Positions 1-7,660 of a stretch of 40,577 nucleotides of DNA are shown in pieces. A program made the position numbers and the translations under genes. Below the pieces are notes generated by a model, which saw nothing but the letters and a program-made list of their open reading frames with translations, did not search any database and had not been told where the DNA came from. This DNA comes from an uncultured Eubacteriales bacterium (GTDB lineage Bacteria > Bacillota > Clostridia > Lachnospirales > Lachnospiraceae). Where the stretch lies: assembly GCA_900317515.1 (NCBI GenBank), contig ONHA01000023.1, positions 1 to 40,577 of the forward strand, written 5' to 3'. The first letter of the stretch is position 1; each line of letters begins with the position of its first letter.

Positions 1-80
1 CGACGAGGTAGATAGGGCAGGGGTGGAAGTGCAGTAATGCACGGAGCTGACTGCTACTAATAGGACGAGGGCTTGACCAG
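1..80 (+). rRNA. 23S ribosomal RNA, 3' end (partial)
   Basis: The first 80 bases match the conserved tail of bacterial 23S rRNA: the AGTAATGCACGGAGCTGACT segment, then ACTAATAGGACGAGGGCTTGACC. The rest of the gene lies before the window. The exact 3' end is set by analogy to other 23S genes and could differ by a few bases. No 5S gene follows; the sequence runs through a short spacer and terminator into three tRNA genes. Confidence 0.93.
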
Positions 81-159
81 GCAGCGCGGCTTTAGGCCGA
101 ACGAAAAGCCTTGGAAGTGACCGACTTCGTGCAAGTCAGAAATGTATATGCGGTTTTGA

Positions 160-178
160 GGGTGCGCACCCTTTTTTT
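160..178 (+). terminator. Possible terminator after 23S rRNA
   Basis: The 12-base self-complementary GGGTGCGCACCC (160-171) is followed by a run of seven T. It can fold as a short GC hairpin with a four-base loop. The stem is short, so it may be a weak terminator or only a processing signal before the tRNA genes. Confidence 0.45.
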
Positions 179-183
179 CATTT

Positions 184-255
184 TCCTCGATAGCTCAATG
201 GTAGAGCACTCGGCTGTTAACCGAGTTGTTGTAGGTTCGAGCCCTACTCGGGGAG
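184..255 (+). tRNA. tRNA-Asn (GTT)
   Basis: A complete cloverleaf can be drawn. The acceptor arm 184-190 pairs with 248-254, the D arm contains AGCTCAATGGTAGAGC, and the anticodon stem-loop carries GTT at 216-218. The T arm contains GGTTCGAGCCC. The discriminator base is G, as usual for Asn. CCA is not encoded. It is the first of three tRNA genes behind the rRNA operon and may be read from the rRNA promoter. Confidence 0.96.
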
Positions 256-297
256 CTAACGGGACCTCAGTTCGTAATGAGCGACAGCCCGTAATGA

Positions 298-369
298 GGC
301 CCCATGGTCAAGTGGTTAAGACATCGCCCTTTCACGGCGGTAACAGCAGTTCGAACCTGCTTGGGGTCA
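298..369 (+). tRNA. tRNA-Glu (TTC)
   Basis: Acceptor GGCCCCA (298-304) pairs with 362-368. The anticodon stem (TCGCC with GGCGG) closes a seven-base loop with TTC at 331-333, and the T loop is TTCGAAC. CCA is not encoded. The gene sits about 40 bases after tRNA-Asn in the same tRNA cluster. Confidence 0.96.
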
Positions 370-386
370 TTTGACAAGTGTAATAA

Positions 387-457
387 GGCGACATAGCCAA
401 GCGGTAAGGCGCGGGTCTGCAAAACCCTCATCCCCGGTTCGATTCCGGGTGTCGCCT
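387..457 (+). tRNA. tRNA-Cys (GCA)
   Basis: Acceptor GGCGACA (387-393) pairs with TGTCGCC (450-456), and the discriminator is T at 457. The anticodon is GCA at 419-421 and the T arm has CGGTTCGATTCCG. CCA is not encoded. It is the last gene of the cluster, with a strong terminator directly behind it. Confidence 0.95.
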
Positions 458-461
458 CTTA

Positions 462-491
462 AGGATCGGATGAAAGTCCGGTCCTTTTTTT
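462..491 (+). terminator. Intrinsic terminator of the rRNA/tRNA cluster
   Basis: A nine-pair stem (462-470 with 477-485, one G-T pair) closes a six-base loop and runs into seven T. It lies five bases after tRNA-Cys and is a clear rho-independent terminator. Confidence 0.88.
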
Positions 492-569
492 GTTGCCCGA
501 AAATGAACGGCCGGGTACTGCGGCCTGCCCCGGGACCGCGTAAAAATTCTGTTAACTGAAGCATTTTTA

Positions 570-598
570 TTGACATATGTGCACGGCGGAATTATAAT
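570..598 (+). promoter_or_regulatory. Sigma-A promoter of the marR-RND operon
   Basis: TTGACA (570-575) and TATAAT (593-598) are both perfect consensus boxes separated by 17 bases. Transcription should start near 605, just before the palindrome at 612-624 and 38 bases before the MarR start codon. Such a strong promoter is expected to need a repressor. Confidence 0.9.
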
Positions 599-611
599 CG
601 TCAGAGTTTAT

Positions 612-624
612 TTAACATCGTTAA
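612..624 (+). promoter_or_regulatory. Probable MarR operator
   Basis: TTAAC-ATC-GTTAA is a perfect 13-base inverted repeat just downstream of the predicted start site of the perfect promoter. MarR dimers typically bind short AT-rich palindromes at their own promoters. The position fits autorepression that also shuts off the exporter gene. The binding itself is inferred. Confidence 0.6.
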
Positions 625-642
625 TTGTTTGTGGGGTAAAAC

Positions 643-1098
643 ATGAAGCCGGTTGATCTGGAATATAGGATTCTGGAGGCATTTTCCAGAATGAAGCACA
701 TAAATCTGTGGGAATCGTTCGGAGATTTCAGCCCTTCCGAGATACAGATCCTGGGGGTCATCTCCTGCCGGGGAGGCGAGAACGTGAAGATCCAGGAGCT
801 CTGCAGCGCCACGGGCATGCAGCCGGCCTCCGTATCGCGAAGCCTTAAGGGGCTCGAGAAGAACGGGCTTATCATAAGAAGCGCCGACCCCGACAACCGG
901 CGGAACGTGATCGTCTCGGCCACACCCGAGGGGAAGAAGATCGCCGATGACACGATCGAAAAGGCGCATGACTACTGGAACGACGTGCTCTCACGAATGT
1001 CGGAGACGGATCTTTCCGAGATGCTCCGATTGTGGAACGCAGTTATGGACAACATGGAGCAGGTTCTTAGTGAGAGAAAAGCTGAGAGCCGGCAGTAA
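643..1098 (+). CDS. MarR-family transcriptional regulator
   Basis: A 151-residue protein of normal MarR length. The centre reads as a winged helix: an N-terminal helix, LGVISCRGGENVKIQELCSA, the recognition helix region QPASVSRSLKGLEKNGLI, and a wing with DPDNRRNVIVSATPEG, the usual D-x-R-x basic wing hairpin. The C-terminal helices would form the dimer interface. MarR proteins repress efflux or stress genes and let go when they bind a small molecule. Here the gene leads an operon with a large RND exporter 30 bases downstream and has a perfect sigma-A promoter plus a palindrome at 612-624. It is therefore probably the ligand-sensing repressor of the exporter; the ligand is not visible. The start ATG follows a weak GGGG element. 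Confidence 0.9.
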   Translation: MKPVDLEYRILEAFSRMKHINLWESFGDFSPSEIQILGVISCRGGENVKIQELCSATGMQPASVSRSLKGLEKNGLIIRSADPDNRRNVIVSATPEGKKIADDTIEKAHDYWNDVLSRMSETDLSEMLRLWNAVMDNMEQVLSERKAESRQ

Positions 1099-1128
1099 AA
1101 CGCCGGCCCCGGATTTGGAGTTATTATT

Positions 1129-4100
1129 ATGGAAAAATTCAGTGTCAGAAAACCGTTTACCGTACTTGTCGCCGTGATTGCGGTCATCGCGCTGGGCGTG
1201 GTTTCAGCCATGAACATGTCGATGGACCTGCTTCCGGACATTTCGATCCCCTATCTCATGGTTATCACCACCTATCCTGGCGCAAGCCCCGAGAAGGTGG
1301 AGCTCGAGGTGAGCGAGCCGCTTGAAAATGTGCTCGGCACCATCTCCCATATTGAAAATGTCTATTCCGTCAGCTCCGAAAACTTCTCCATGGTTCAGCT
1401 GGAGTTTGAGGATGACACCGACATGGACAGCGCGATGGTCAAGGTTTCCAGTGCGGTGGAGCAGGCGAGGTCCTCTCTGCCGGCCAACTGCGCCGCGCCG
1501 ACGATCATGGAGCTCTCGATGGACATGCTCGCCTCGATGTACATCGCGGTTGAGAGGGACGGCTACGATATCTATGAGCTGTCCGAGTATGTGCGGGATG
1601 AGTTCCAGCCCGCGATCGAGCGCGTGAACGGCGTCGCTTCGGTCACCACGATCGGACTTGTCACCAAGACGGTGCAGGTCGACTTGAACGGCCGCAAGAT
1701 CGATGAGCTGAACGCAAAGATCCTGCAGGAGACCACAAAGCAGCTGGACGATGCCGAGCAGCAGCTGAACGATGCGAAAGCCCAGGTCGACGAGGGCCAG
1801 GCGGCGCTCGAGGCCAAGGAGGGCCAGTTCGGCTCGATGATCTCGTCAGGAATCTTTTCACAGATGAAGGGTCCGGTAGGCGAGATCTCCCAGAGCCTTA
1901 AGGGCCAGGTGCAGAATGCGGCCGCCGGCCTGCAGAAGCTCTCCGAGGGACTTTCGTTTGCCTACGGGAGCGCCAGAGGCATTGCGGAGGCGACCGCTGC
2001 GGATGCGAAGGGGGCCTATGACACCGCCAAGGCGAAATATGACACGCTCTCTGCCGCGGCCCAGGCGGCTCAGGCAGCCTATGACCAGGCCGTAGCCAAC
2101 CTTGAAGCGGCCGACGAAACCATGCGGGAAGGGCTTGAGGAGGCTGTCCGGATGGCCTTCGATGCGCTTCAGAGGGCAAATGAAGACCTGGAGGCAGCCC
2201 GCGCGGAACTTGCGGAGGCAGGGCAGAGAGTGAGTGATACGGCCCTGGAGGCTGCCGAGACACTGGATATCACAACGGTTCTTTCCGACATCGAATCAGC
2301 CGTACAGGGGCTTAATGAGGCGGCACAGATGCTGGACGGAAGTTCATTTTCCCAGCTGATGACGGCGGTGAACCGGTTGGCTGCCGTGGTGCCCCAGATT
2401 CAGAATATTCTCTCCAACGTTTCAAAGATCGACACCAAGGCGGTCCTCGGCGGGTCCACCGGCACGCTCCAGGGCGGTGTCTCCGCGATCACGGGGCTGA
2501 TGGACCGCGCACCGCAGATCATGGACGGGCTGGAAGGGGCCTTTGCGGCTCTCACCCAGGGGCAGCTGGATGCGGCGGTTGCATTTTCAACGGCGGCCAA
2601 CCAGCTGACGACGGCTCAGACGCAGCTCTCCTCGGCGCAGGCCCAGTACGAGTCGGCCAGGGATACGGCGCTGGAGAGCGCCAACGCGGATGCGCTCCTC
2701 TCGGCGACAACGCTCTCCCAGATGATCTATGCGCAGAACTTCGCCATGCCGGCGGGCTATGTCGAGGACGCTGCCGGGGAATCCTGGCTGCTCAAGGTCG
2801 GCGACGAGTTTGAGACGTCCGCCGAGATCTCCGATATTCTCCTCATTGATATGGATGGGATCGGCGTCGTGCGCCTTTCCGACGTCGCGGACATCACCGT
2901 GATCGACAATGCGGGCGACAGCTACGCGAAGCTGAACGGCGAGCCGGCGGTTGTTCTTTCCATTTTCAAGAATTCCTCGGTCGGCACCAATGAGCTTTCC
3001 GGCAATGCTTCCGCCGCCATCAGGCGGATCATGGAGGAGGACGAGGGCACGACGGTCGTCACGCTGATGGACCAGGGCGAGTACATCGCACTGATCGTCG
3101 ACGAGATCGTGAAAAATATGGGTCTTGGCGCGCTGCTTGCGATCATCGTTCTTGCGGTCTTCCTGAAGGACATGCGCCCGACTTTCCTGGTCGCGATCGC
3201 GATCCCGCTGTCGGTCCTGTTCGCGGTTGTCCTGATGTATTTCTCGAAGCTTTCGCTCAATATCATGACCCTGTCCGGACTCGGACTCGGCATCGGTATG
3301 CTGGTCGACAACTCGATCGTTGTCATTGAAAATATTTTCCGTCTGCGCGGCCGCGGACTCCCGGCTCCGCGGGCGGCTGTGCAGGGTGCAAAGCAGGTCT
3401 CCGGGGCGATCATCGCCTCGACGCTCACGACGGTCTGCGTCTTCCTGCCCATGGTCTTTACGACCGGCACGGTCAGGGAGCTTCTGGTCCCGATGGCGCT
3501 CTCGGTCTCGTTCTGCCTGCTCGCCTCCCTGGTGGTGGCGATGACGGTGGTGCCGGCCGCGTCCTCGACGATCATGCGGAACGTTGTGCCTAAGAAAAAT
3601 TATTTCATGGAGCGTGTGCAGGACCGCTATTCGGTTACCCTCAGGTGGTGCATCAGACACAAGGCTCTCACGGTCCTTGCCTCGGTCGCGCTGCTCATCC
3701 TCTCTGTCTGGCGGCTGGTCACGATGGGTATCGTCGTCCTGCCGGAAATGAGCGGCGATGACATCCAGGTCACGATCGAGACCCCGGAGGATGCGACGCG
3801 CGAGGAATCCTACGCGATGGTTGACCAGGTCCTGAACCGGATTCTGGCGATCGACGGGGTTAAGGACGTCGGCGCGATGGACTCGGCCAGTACGGCCGGC
3901 TTCCTGGGCTCCTTTGGCGGTGGCGGCGGCTCATACGGGACCTATATCTGCTATGTCACGCCGGAGAGCGGTGAATTTACCAGCGCTGTCGATGACCTCT
4001 GCGAAGCGATCAACGAGGCGACGGCGGATCTTGAGACGGAGGTCACGGCCTCGACGGGCGGCATGAGCGACATGGGTGCCCTTATGTCCAGCGGTCTCTC

Positions 4101-5379
4101 CATCAACGTGTTCGGCGAGGATCTCGACGCGGTCAACGAGGTGAGCGAGGACCTGATGGCGATCATCGATGAGGTGGAAGGCTTCACGGAAATCTCGAAC
4201 GGCTCCGAGGAGGCGGCCAGGACGCTGCACCTTGAGATCGACAAGGACAAGGCCATGTCCTACGGCCTCACGGTCGCCCAGATCTTTGCGGAGATCTCCC
4301 AGCGGCTCACGACGTCCGTCACGTCGACGTCCATCACCTCGAACGGGATCACGCTGGATGTCGTCATCCGGGATCTCACGAAGGAACTCACCAGAGAAAA
4401 TCTTCTCGATATCGAATTTGAGGCAAATTCGATGAGCCAGGCTGCGGCAGCCTCCGCGATGGGCGGATCCGCCTCCGCAATGGGCGGAAACGGCGGCTCG
4501 ATGTCCGCCATGATGAGCATGATGGGCGGCGGCAGCGGAGAAGGTGAAGAGGAAGAGAAGGAGGAGGAGCCGAAGAAGCACAAGCTCGGCGAATTTGCCA
4601 CCCTCGAGGAGACATATGCCCAGGGCAGCATCCGCCGCGAGAACCTCTCCCGCTACATCACGGTCTCCGCGGTGACGGAGGAGGGCTACAATACGGAGCT
4701 CCTCACCCGTGAGCTCAGGACGAAGCTGCAGAATTTCACGACGCCGAAGGGGGTCACTTACGAGATCGAGGGCGAGTCGACCCAGATCAACGACATGGTG
4801 ACGCAGATGAGCCAGCTGATGGCGCTCGCTCTGCTCTTCATTTACCTGGTCATGGTCGCCCAGTTCCAGAGCCTTCTCTCGCCGTTCATCGTCATGTTCA
4901 CGATTCCGCTGGCGTTTACGGGCGGTATGCTGGGCCTCATTTTCGCAAATGAACAGCTCTCCATGCTCTCGCTCATGGGCTTCCTGATCCTGATGGGCAC
5001 GGTCGTCAACAACGGTATCGTGTTCGTCGACTATGCGAACCAGCTTCGAATCGGCGGCATGGAACGCGTGGACGCGCTGGTCGCGACCGGCAAGACGCGT
5101 ATGCGCCCGATCCTCATGACGGCGATGACGACGATCCTCGCGATGTCCTCGATGATCTTCGGGGGCGGCATGGGGAGTCAGCTGGGCCGCGGCATGGCGA
5201 TCGTCATCGCGGCGGGCCTTATCTATTCGACATTTATGACTCTGTACATTATTCCGATCATGTACGATATCTTCTTCAAGCGCCAGCCGCTCAACGTGGA
5301 TGTGGGCGATGACCTCGATGACGCGCCGGACGATGCGGCGGAGTTTATCGAGCAGATGAGAAGGGAGAGAGAGGAGTAA
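1129..5379 (+). CDS. RND-family exporter with large coiled-coil insert
   Basis: A 1416-residue membrane transporter of the AcrB/SwrC (HAE1) type, which uses proton motive force to export amphiphilic compounds. TM1 is at about 9-30, a first porter domain follows, TM2-6 run from about 663 to 830, TM7 is near 845, a second porter domain follows, and TM8-12 start near 1229. TM4 carries GMLVDNSIVVIENI, with one Asp where AcrB has two. TM10 carries GTVVNNGIVFVDYANQ, with Asn instead of the AcrB lysine; both substitutions are, as far as I recall, common in Firmicutes homologues. AcrB is about 1050 residues. The excess is an Ala/Gln/Glu-rich helical insert at about 195-530 in the first porter domain and a Met/Gly/Ser then Glu/Lys stretch at about 1100-1152. 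No adaptor or outer-membrane gene is nearby. It is co-transcribed with the MarR regulator, and the start follows GGAG. Substrate unknown. Confidence 0.92.
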   Translation: MEKFSVRKPFTVLVAVIAVIALGVVSAMNMSMDLLPDISIPYLMVITTYPGASPEKVELEVSEPLENVLGTISHIENVYSVSSENFSMVQLEFEDDTDMDSAMVKVSSAVEQARSSLPANCAAPTIMELSMDMLASMYIAVERDGYDIYELSEYVRDEFQPAIERVNGVASVTTIGLVTKTVQVDLNGRKIDELNAKILQETTKQLDDAEQQLNDAKAQVDEGQAALEAKEGQFGSMISSGIFSQMKGPVGEISQSLKGQVQNAAAGLQKLSEGLSFAYGSARGIAEATAADAKGAYDTAKAKYDTLSAAAQAAQAAYDQAVANLEAADETMREGLEEAVRMAFDALQRANEDLEAARAELAEAGQRVSDTALEAAETLDITTVLSDIESAVQGLNEAAQMLDGSSFSQLMTAVNRLAAVVPQIQNILSNVSKIDTKAVLGGSTGTLQGGVSAITGLMDRAPQIMDGLEGAFAALTQGQLDAAVAFSTAANQLTTAQTQLSSAQAQYESARDTALESANADALLSATTLSQMIYAQNFAMPAGYVEDAAGESWLLKVGDEFETSAEISDILLIDMDGIGVVRLSDVADITVIDNAGDSYAKLNGEPAVVLSIFKNSSVGTNELSGNASAAIRRIMEEDEGTTVVTLMDQGEYIALIVDEIVKNMGLGALLAIIVLAVFLKDMRPTFLVAIAIPLSVLFAVVLMYFSKLSLNIMTLSGLGLGIGMLVDNSIVVIENIFRLRGRGLPAPRAAVQGAKQVSGAIIASTLTTVCVFLPMVFTTGTVRELLVPMALSVSFCLLASLVVAMTVVPAASSTIMRNVVPKKNYFMERVQDRYSVTLRWCIRHKALTVLASVALLILSVWRLVTMGIVVLPEMSGDDIQVTIETPEDATREESYAMVDQVLNRILAIDGVKDVGAMDSASTAGFLGSFGGGGGSYGTYICYVTPESGEFTSAVDDLCEAINEATADLETEVTASTGGMSDMGALMSSGLSINVFGEDLDAVNEVSEDLMAIIDEVEGFTEISNGSEEAARTLHLEIDKDKAMSYGLTVAQIFAEISQRLTTSVTSTSITSNGITLDVVIRDLTKELTRENLLDIEFEANSMSQAAAASAMGGSASAMGGNGGSMSAMMSMMGGGSGEGEEEEKEEEPKKHKLGEFATLEETYAQGSIRRENLSRYITVSAVTEEGYNTELLTRELRTKLQNFTTPKGVTYEIEGESTQINDMVTQMSQLMALALLFIYLVMVAQFQSLLSPFIVMFTIPLAFTGGMLGLIFANEQLSMLSLMGFLILMGTVVNNGIVFVDYANQLRIGGMERVDALVATGKTRMRPILMTAMTTILAMSSMIFGGGMGSQLGRGMAIVIAAGLIYSTFMTLYIIPIMYDIFFKRQPLNVDVGDDLDDAPDDAAEFIEQMRREREE

Positions 5380-5400
5380 GCAGAACCTTTCCCGAAATCA

Positions 5401-5436
5401 AAAACCCCGGTCCTTAAGCTGTGGACCGGGGTTTTT
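5401..5436. terminator. Bidirectional terminator between RND exporter and serA
   Basis: A 13-pair perfect stem (5401-5413 with 5423-5435) has A-rich and T-rich flanks, so it ends transcripts from both directions. It separates the convergent exporter and serA genes. Confidence 0.9.
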
Positions 5437-5440
5437 AAAT

Positions 5441-6619
5441 TCAGTTTTTCGGAGCCAGGCGCCGCACGCGCAGCACCCCGTCGATCGCCTTCAGCCGTTC
5501 CACGGTGTCGTGGGGCATCGGAGCGGAGATGTCGAGCAGGGTGTACTCGTAGCTCCCGCGGCTCTTGGAGGCCAGGTTCTCGATGTTGAGCCCGTTCTGG
5601 CCGAAGAATGCGGTGATCTGCGAGAGCATGTTCGGGATATTGCGGTGCAGGATCGCGACGCGGGCCTCCGTCTGGCAGGTGCCGGCGTTTAAGGCCGGGA
5701 AGTTGACGGAGTTCTTGATGTTGCCGTTGTCCAGGTAATCCTGGAGCTGCTTTACGGCCATGACCGCGCAGTTGTCTTCAGCCTCCTCGGTGGATGCGCC
5801 GAGGTGGGGGAAGATGACCGTGTTTTTCATTTTCACGACGGCCGGGTTCGGGAAGTCCGTGACGTAGACGCGGACCTTGCCGGACTCGAGGGCCTCCGCC
5901 ATGGCCTCGTCGTCGACCAGGGCGTCGCGGGCGAAGTTCAGGAAGCGGACGCCGTCTTTCATTTTCGCGATGGTCTCGCGGTTGATCGTGTGCTTCGTGG
6001 ACTCCATGTAGGGCACATGGATGGTCAGGAAATCGGAGACCGCAAAGAGGTCGTCGAGGGAGGCCGCGTAGCGGACCTCGCGGGAGAGGCTCCATGCCGC
6101 GTCGACGGAGAGGAACGGATCGTAGCCGTAGACGGTCATACCGAGGTCCAGGGCCGTGTTCGCGACCTGGGCGCCGATCGCACCGAGACCTATGACGCCG
6201 AGCGTCTTGCCCTTGATCTCGTTGCCGGCGAAGGCTTTCTTGGCCTTCTCGGCGTCCTTCTTGATATTTTCGTCCTCCGCGTTTGCGCGGACCCAGTCAG
6301 CGCCGCCGACAACGTCGCGGGCGGAGAGGACGAGGCCGGCGATGACCAGCTCCTTGACCGCGTTCGCGTTTGCGCCCGGGGTGTTGAAGACGACGATGCC
6401 TTCCTCGGAGCAGCGGTCGATCGGGATGTTGTTGACGCCTGCGCCGGCACGGGCGATGGCGCGGAGTTCGGCCGGGAACTGCATTTCCTTCATATCCGCG
6501 GAGCGGACGAGGATGCCGGCGGCTTCGTTCGGAGTGTCAATCAGCGTGTAGCCTTCGCGGAAGCAGCCGGTCCCGACCGGGCTGATGTTGTTGAGACAGT
6601 AGATTTTGCGATCTTTCAT
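5441..6619 (-). CDS. serA: D-3-phosphoglycerate dehydrogenase (short ACT type)
   Basis: A 392-residue enzyme that oxidises 3-phosphoglycerate with NAD+ as the first step of serine synthesis. The Rossmann motif GVIGLGAIG is at 141-149, and NFARDALVDD and FPHLGASTEEAE carry the catalytic Arg and His of the D-2-hydroxyacid dehydrogenase family. The last 80 or so residues (ARVAILHRNIPNMLSQITAF onward) form one ACT domain, the usual serine-sensing unit. The length fits the short bacterial class of SerA rather than the long class with an intervening domain. I chose the ATG at 6619 because AGGAGA lies seven bases before it; an in-frame ATG 21 bases further upstream has no such site. A good promoter lies at 6664-6692. 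serC is not adjacent, so the gene seems to be transcribed alone. Confidence 0.92.
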   Translation of the reverse strand: MKDRKIYCLNNISPVGTGCFREGYTLIDTPNEAAGILVRSADMKEMQFPAELRAIARAGAGVNNIPIDRCSEEGIVVFNTPGANANAVKELVIAGLVLSARDVVGGADWVRANAEDENIKKDAEKAKKAFAGNEIKGKTLGVIGLGAIGAQVANTALDLGMTVYGYDPFLSVDAAWSLSREVRYAASLDDLFAVSDFLTIHVPYMESTKHTINRETIAKMKDGVRFLNFARDALVDDEAMAEALESGKVRVYVTDFPNPAVVKMKNTVIFPHLGASTEEAEDNCAVMAVKQLQDYLDNGNIKNSVNFPALNAGTCQTEARVAILHRNIPNMLSQITAFFGQNGLNIENLASKSRGSYEYTLLDISAPMPHDTVERLKAIDGVLRVRRLAPKN

Positions 6620-6663
6620 AATAGTTCTCCTCATATGCAAGAATATTCTCGTATACGGGAAAC

Positions 6664-6692
6664 ATAATAGCGGACTTGAGAGGAAAATGCAA
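6664..6692 (-). promoter_or_regulatory. Promoter of serA
   Basis: Read on the minus strand: TTGCAT (6692-6687), a 17-base spacer, TATTAT (6669-6664). Transcription would start about 40 bases before the serA start codon. Confidence 0.7.
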
Positions 6693-6718
6693 GAATATAA
6701 AGAAACTCAGGGGATTAG

Positions 6719-6741
6719 AAAAGCGGGGCTTCGCGCCCCGC
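6719..6741 (-). terminator. Terminator of the PrsW-type protease gene
   Basis: On the minus strand a seven-pair GC stem (6735-6741 with 6723-6729, five-base loop) is followed by CTTTT. It lies 12 bases after the stop codon of the protease gene and separates it from serA, which reads the same way. Confidence 0.75.
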
Positions 6742-6753
6742 ATTTTTGTGCAA

Positions 6754-7431
6754 TCAGATCGGCCGGTCGATCTTTGCGTATGTTTTGAGCTTTCGCCAGG
6801 CGACGATCGCAAGGATGAAAATGCAGCCCAGCACGAAGTAGGAGAGAAATGCATCTCCCGTACTCAGGCAGAAATCGTAGAAGCCGTGAATGAGAACCGG
6901 AACGATGAGGGACAGCTTCATGTAGATGCTTCTTGAACGGTTGTCTCCGTCCAGCTCGGCGGTCTTGGCGATGCCGAGATAGTAGCCCATGAAGACGCCG
7001 CAGATCGAGTGAACCGGGATCAGCCGGGAGAGGGCGATCTGGGTGCCGTAGGAGGCCATGTAGAGTACATTTTCCAGCGCGGCAAAGCCGAGCGCCGATG
7101 CGACGGAGTAGATGACCGCGTCGAAGCGGAAGTTGAAGTTCGGGTTGTTCCAGACCGCAAGCTTCATGCCTAGGCGCTTTGAGAACTCCTCGGAGACGGC
7201 AACCACGATAAAATAGTAGAGGATGAGATCGAGGATCCCGTCCGTCCCTATATATTCGAGGATTACTTCGCCGGCGGTCTCGAGAGCCACGGCGAGGATG
7301 GCGGAACCTGCTCCGAAGAGCATGGTCTTGATCACAAGAGTCGGCGGCTCCTTCTCGATACGGTCGAGGGACCAGATGTAGAAGATGAGAGCGAGCGGCG
7401 GAAGAACACCCCATGCGAGAATTGAATTCAT
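6754..7431 (-). CDS. PrsW-type intramembrane protease
   Basis: A 225-residue multi-pass membrane protein with all the motifs of the PrsW family, which belongs to the CAAX/ABI-type membrane protease clan. SEEFSKR places the paired glutamates at 81-82, followed by FDAVIYSVASALGFAALEN with E120-N121, and single histidines at 141 (PVHSICGVFMGYYLG) and 182 (LIHGFYDF). These residues would form the active site inside the membrane. In Bacillus subtilis PrsW cuts the anti-sigma factor RsiW; here no sigma/anti-sigma pair is adjacent, so the target is unknown. Start at 7431 follows an AGGAGG site seven bases away. The gene is divergent from Tad cluster I and ends in its own terminator. Confidence 0.88.
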   Translation of the reverse strand: MNSILAWGVLPPLALIFYIWSLDRIEKEPPTLVIKTMLFGAGSAILAVALETAGEVILEYIGTDGILDLILYYFIVVAVSEEFSKRLGMKLAVWNNPNFNFRFDAVIYSVASALGFAALENVLYMASYGTQIALSRLIPVHSICGVFMGYYLGIAKTAELDGDNRSRSIYMKLSLIVPVLIHGFYDFCLSTGDAFLSYFVLGCIFILAIVAWRKLKTYAKIDRPI

Positions 7432-7451
7432 TTCGACACCTCCTTTTGTCC

Positions 7452-7480
7452 ATTGTACAACTTCCTTCGGAAAATGAAAA
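7452..7480 (-). promoter_or_regulatory. Possible promoter of the PrsW-type gene
   Basis: On the minus strand TTTTCA (7480-7475) and TACAAT (7457-7452) are 17 bases apart, just before the AGGAGG site. The -35 is weak, so the call is tentative. Confidence 0.4.
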
Positions 7481-7497
7481 CCGCAAGTTGAGCCTCA

Positions 7498-7579
7498 TTT
7501 GGGTATTTTGAAAGAAAAATCCACGCGGGATTTTGTGAAATATCCCGTGTTGCGAATGCGATGGATTGATTGTTATCAT
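7498..7579 (+). promoter_or_regulatory. Tad cluster I promoter with upstream Tad box
   Basis: A box beginning TTTGGGTATTTTGAAAGA (7498) and running into AAATCCA (7517-7523) is matched at 37516 in front of Tad cluster II. An inverted repeat CGGGAT...ATCCCG (7526-7531 with 7542-7547) follows. Then come a possible -35 TTGCGA (7550-7555) and, after 18 bases, a -10 TATCAT (7574-7579). The distance from box to -35 is 52 bases here and 51 at the second locus. The promoter boxes alone are moderate; the match to the other locus makes the call. Confidence 0.55.
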
Positions 7580-7660
7580 CGTCTTGTCAGAAACGGAAGA
7601 GCCGGCTCACGCACCGATCATTCTGACGGCCCGCGAAAAACGTCTGGAAGGGAGGATAGG

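Noticed and set aside
81-183. Possible 5S rRNA gene
   Set aside because: No segment has the conserved 5S core or the needed length before the first tRNA gene.
7498-7580. A c-di-GMP or other known riboswitch in the Tad leader
   Set aside because: No conserved GEMM or other known aptamer sequence is visible, and the conserved part lies upstream of the likely -35, so it would not be transcribed from that promoter.
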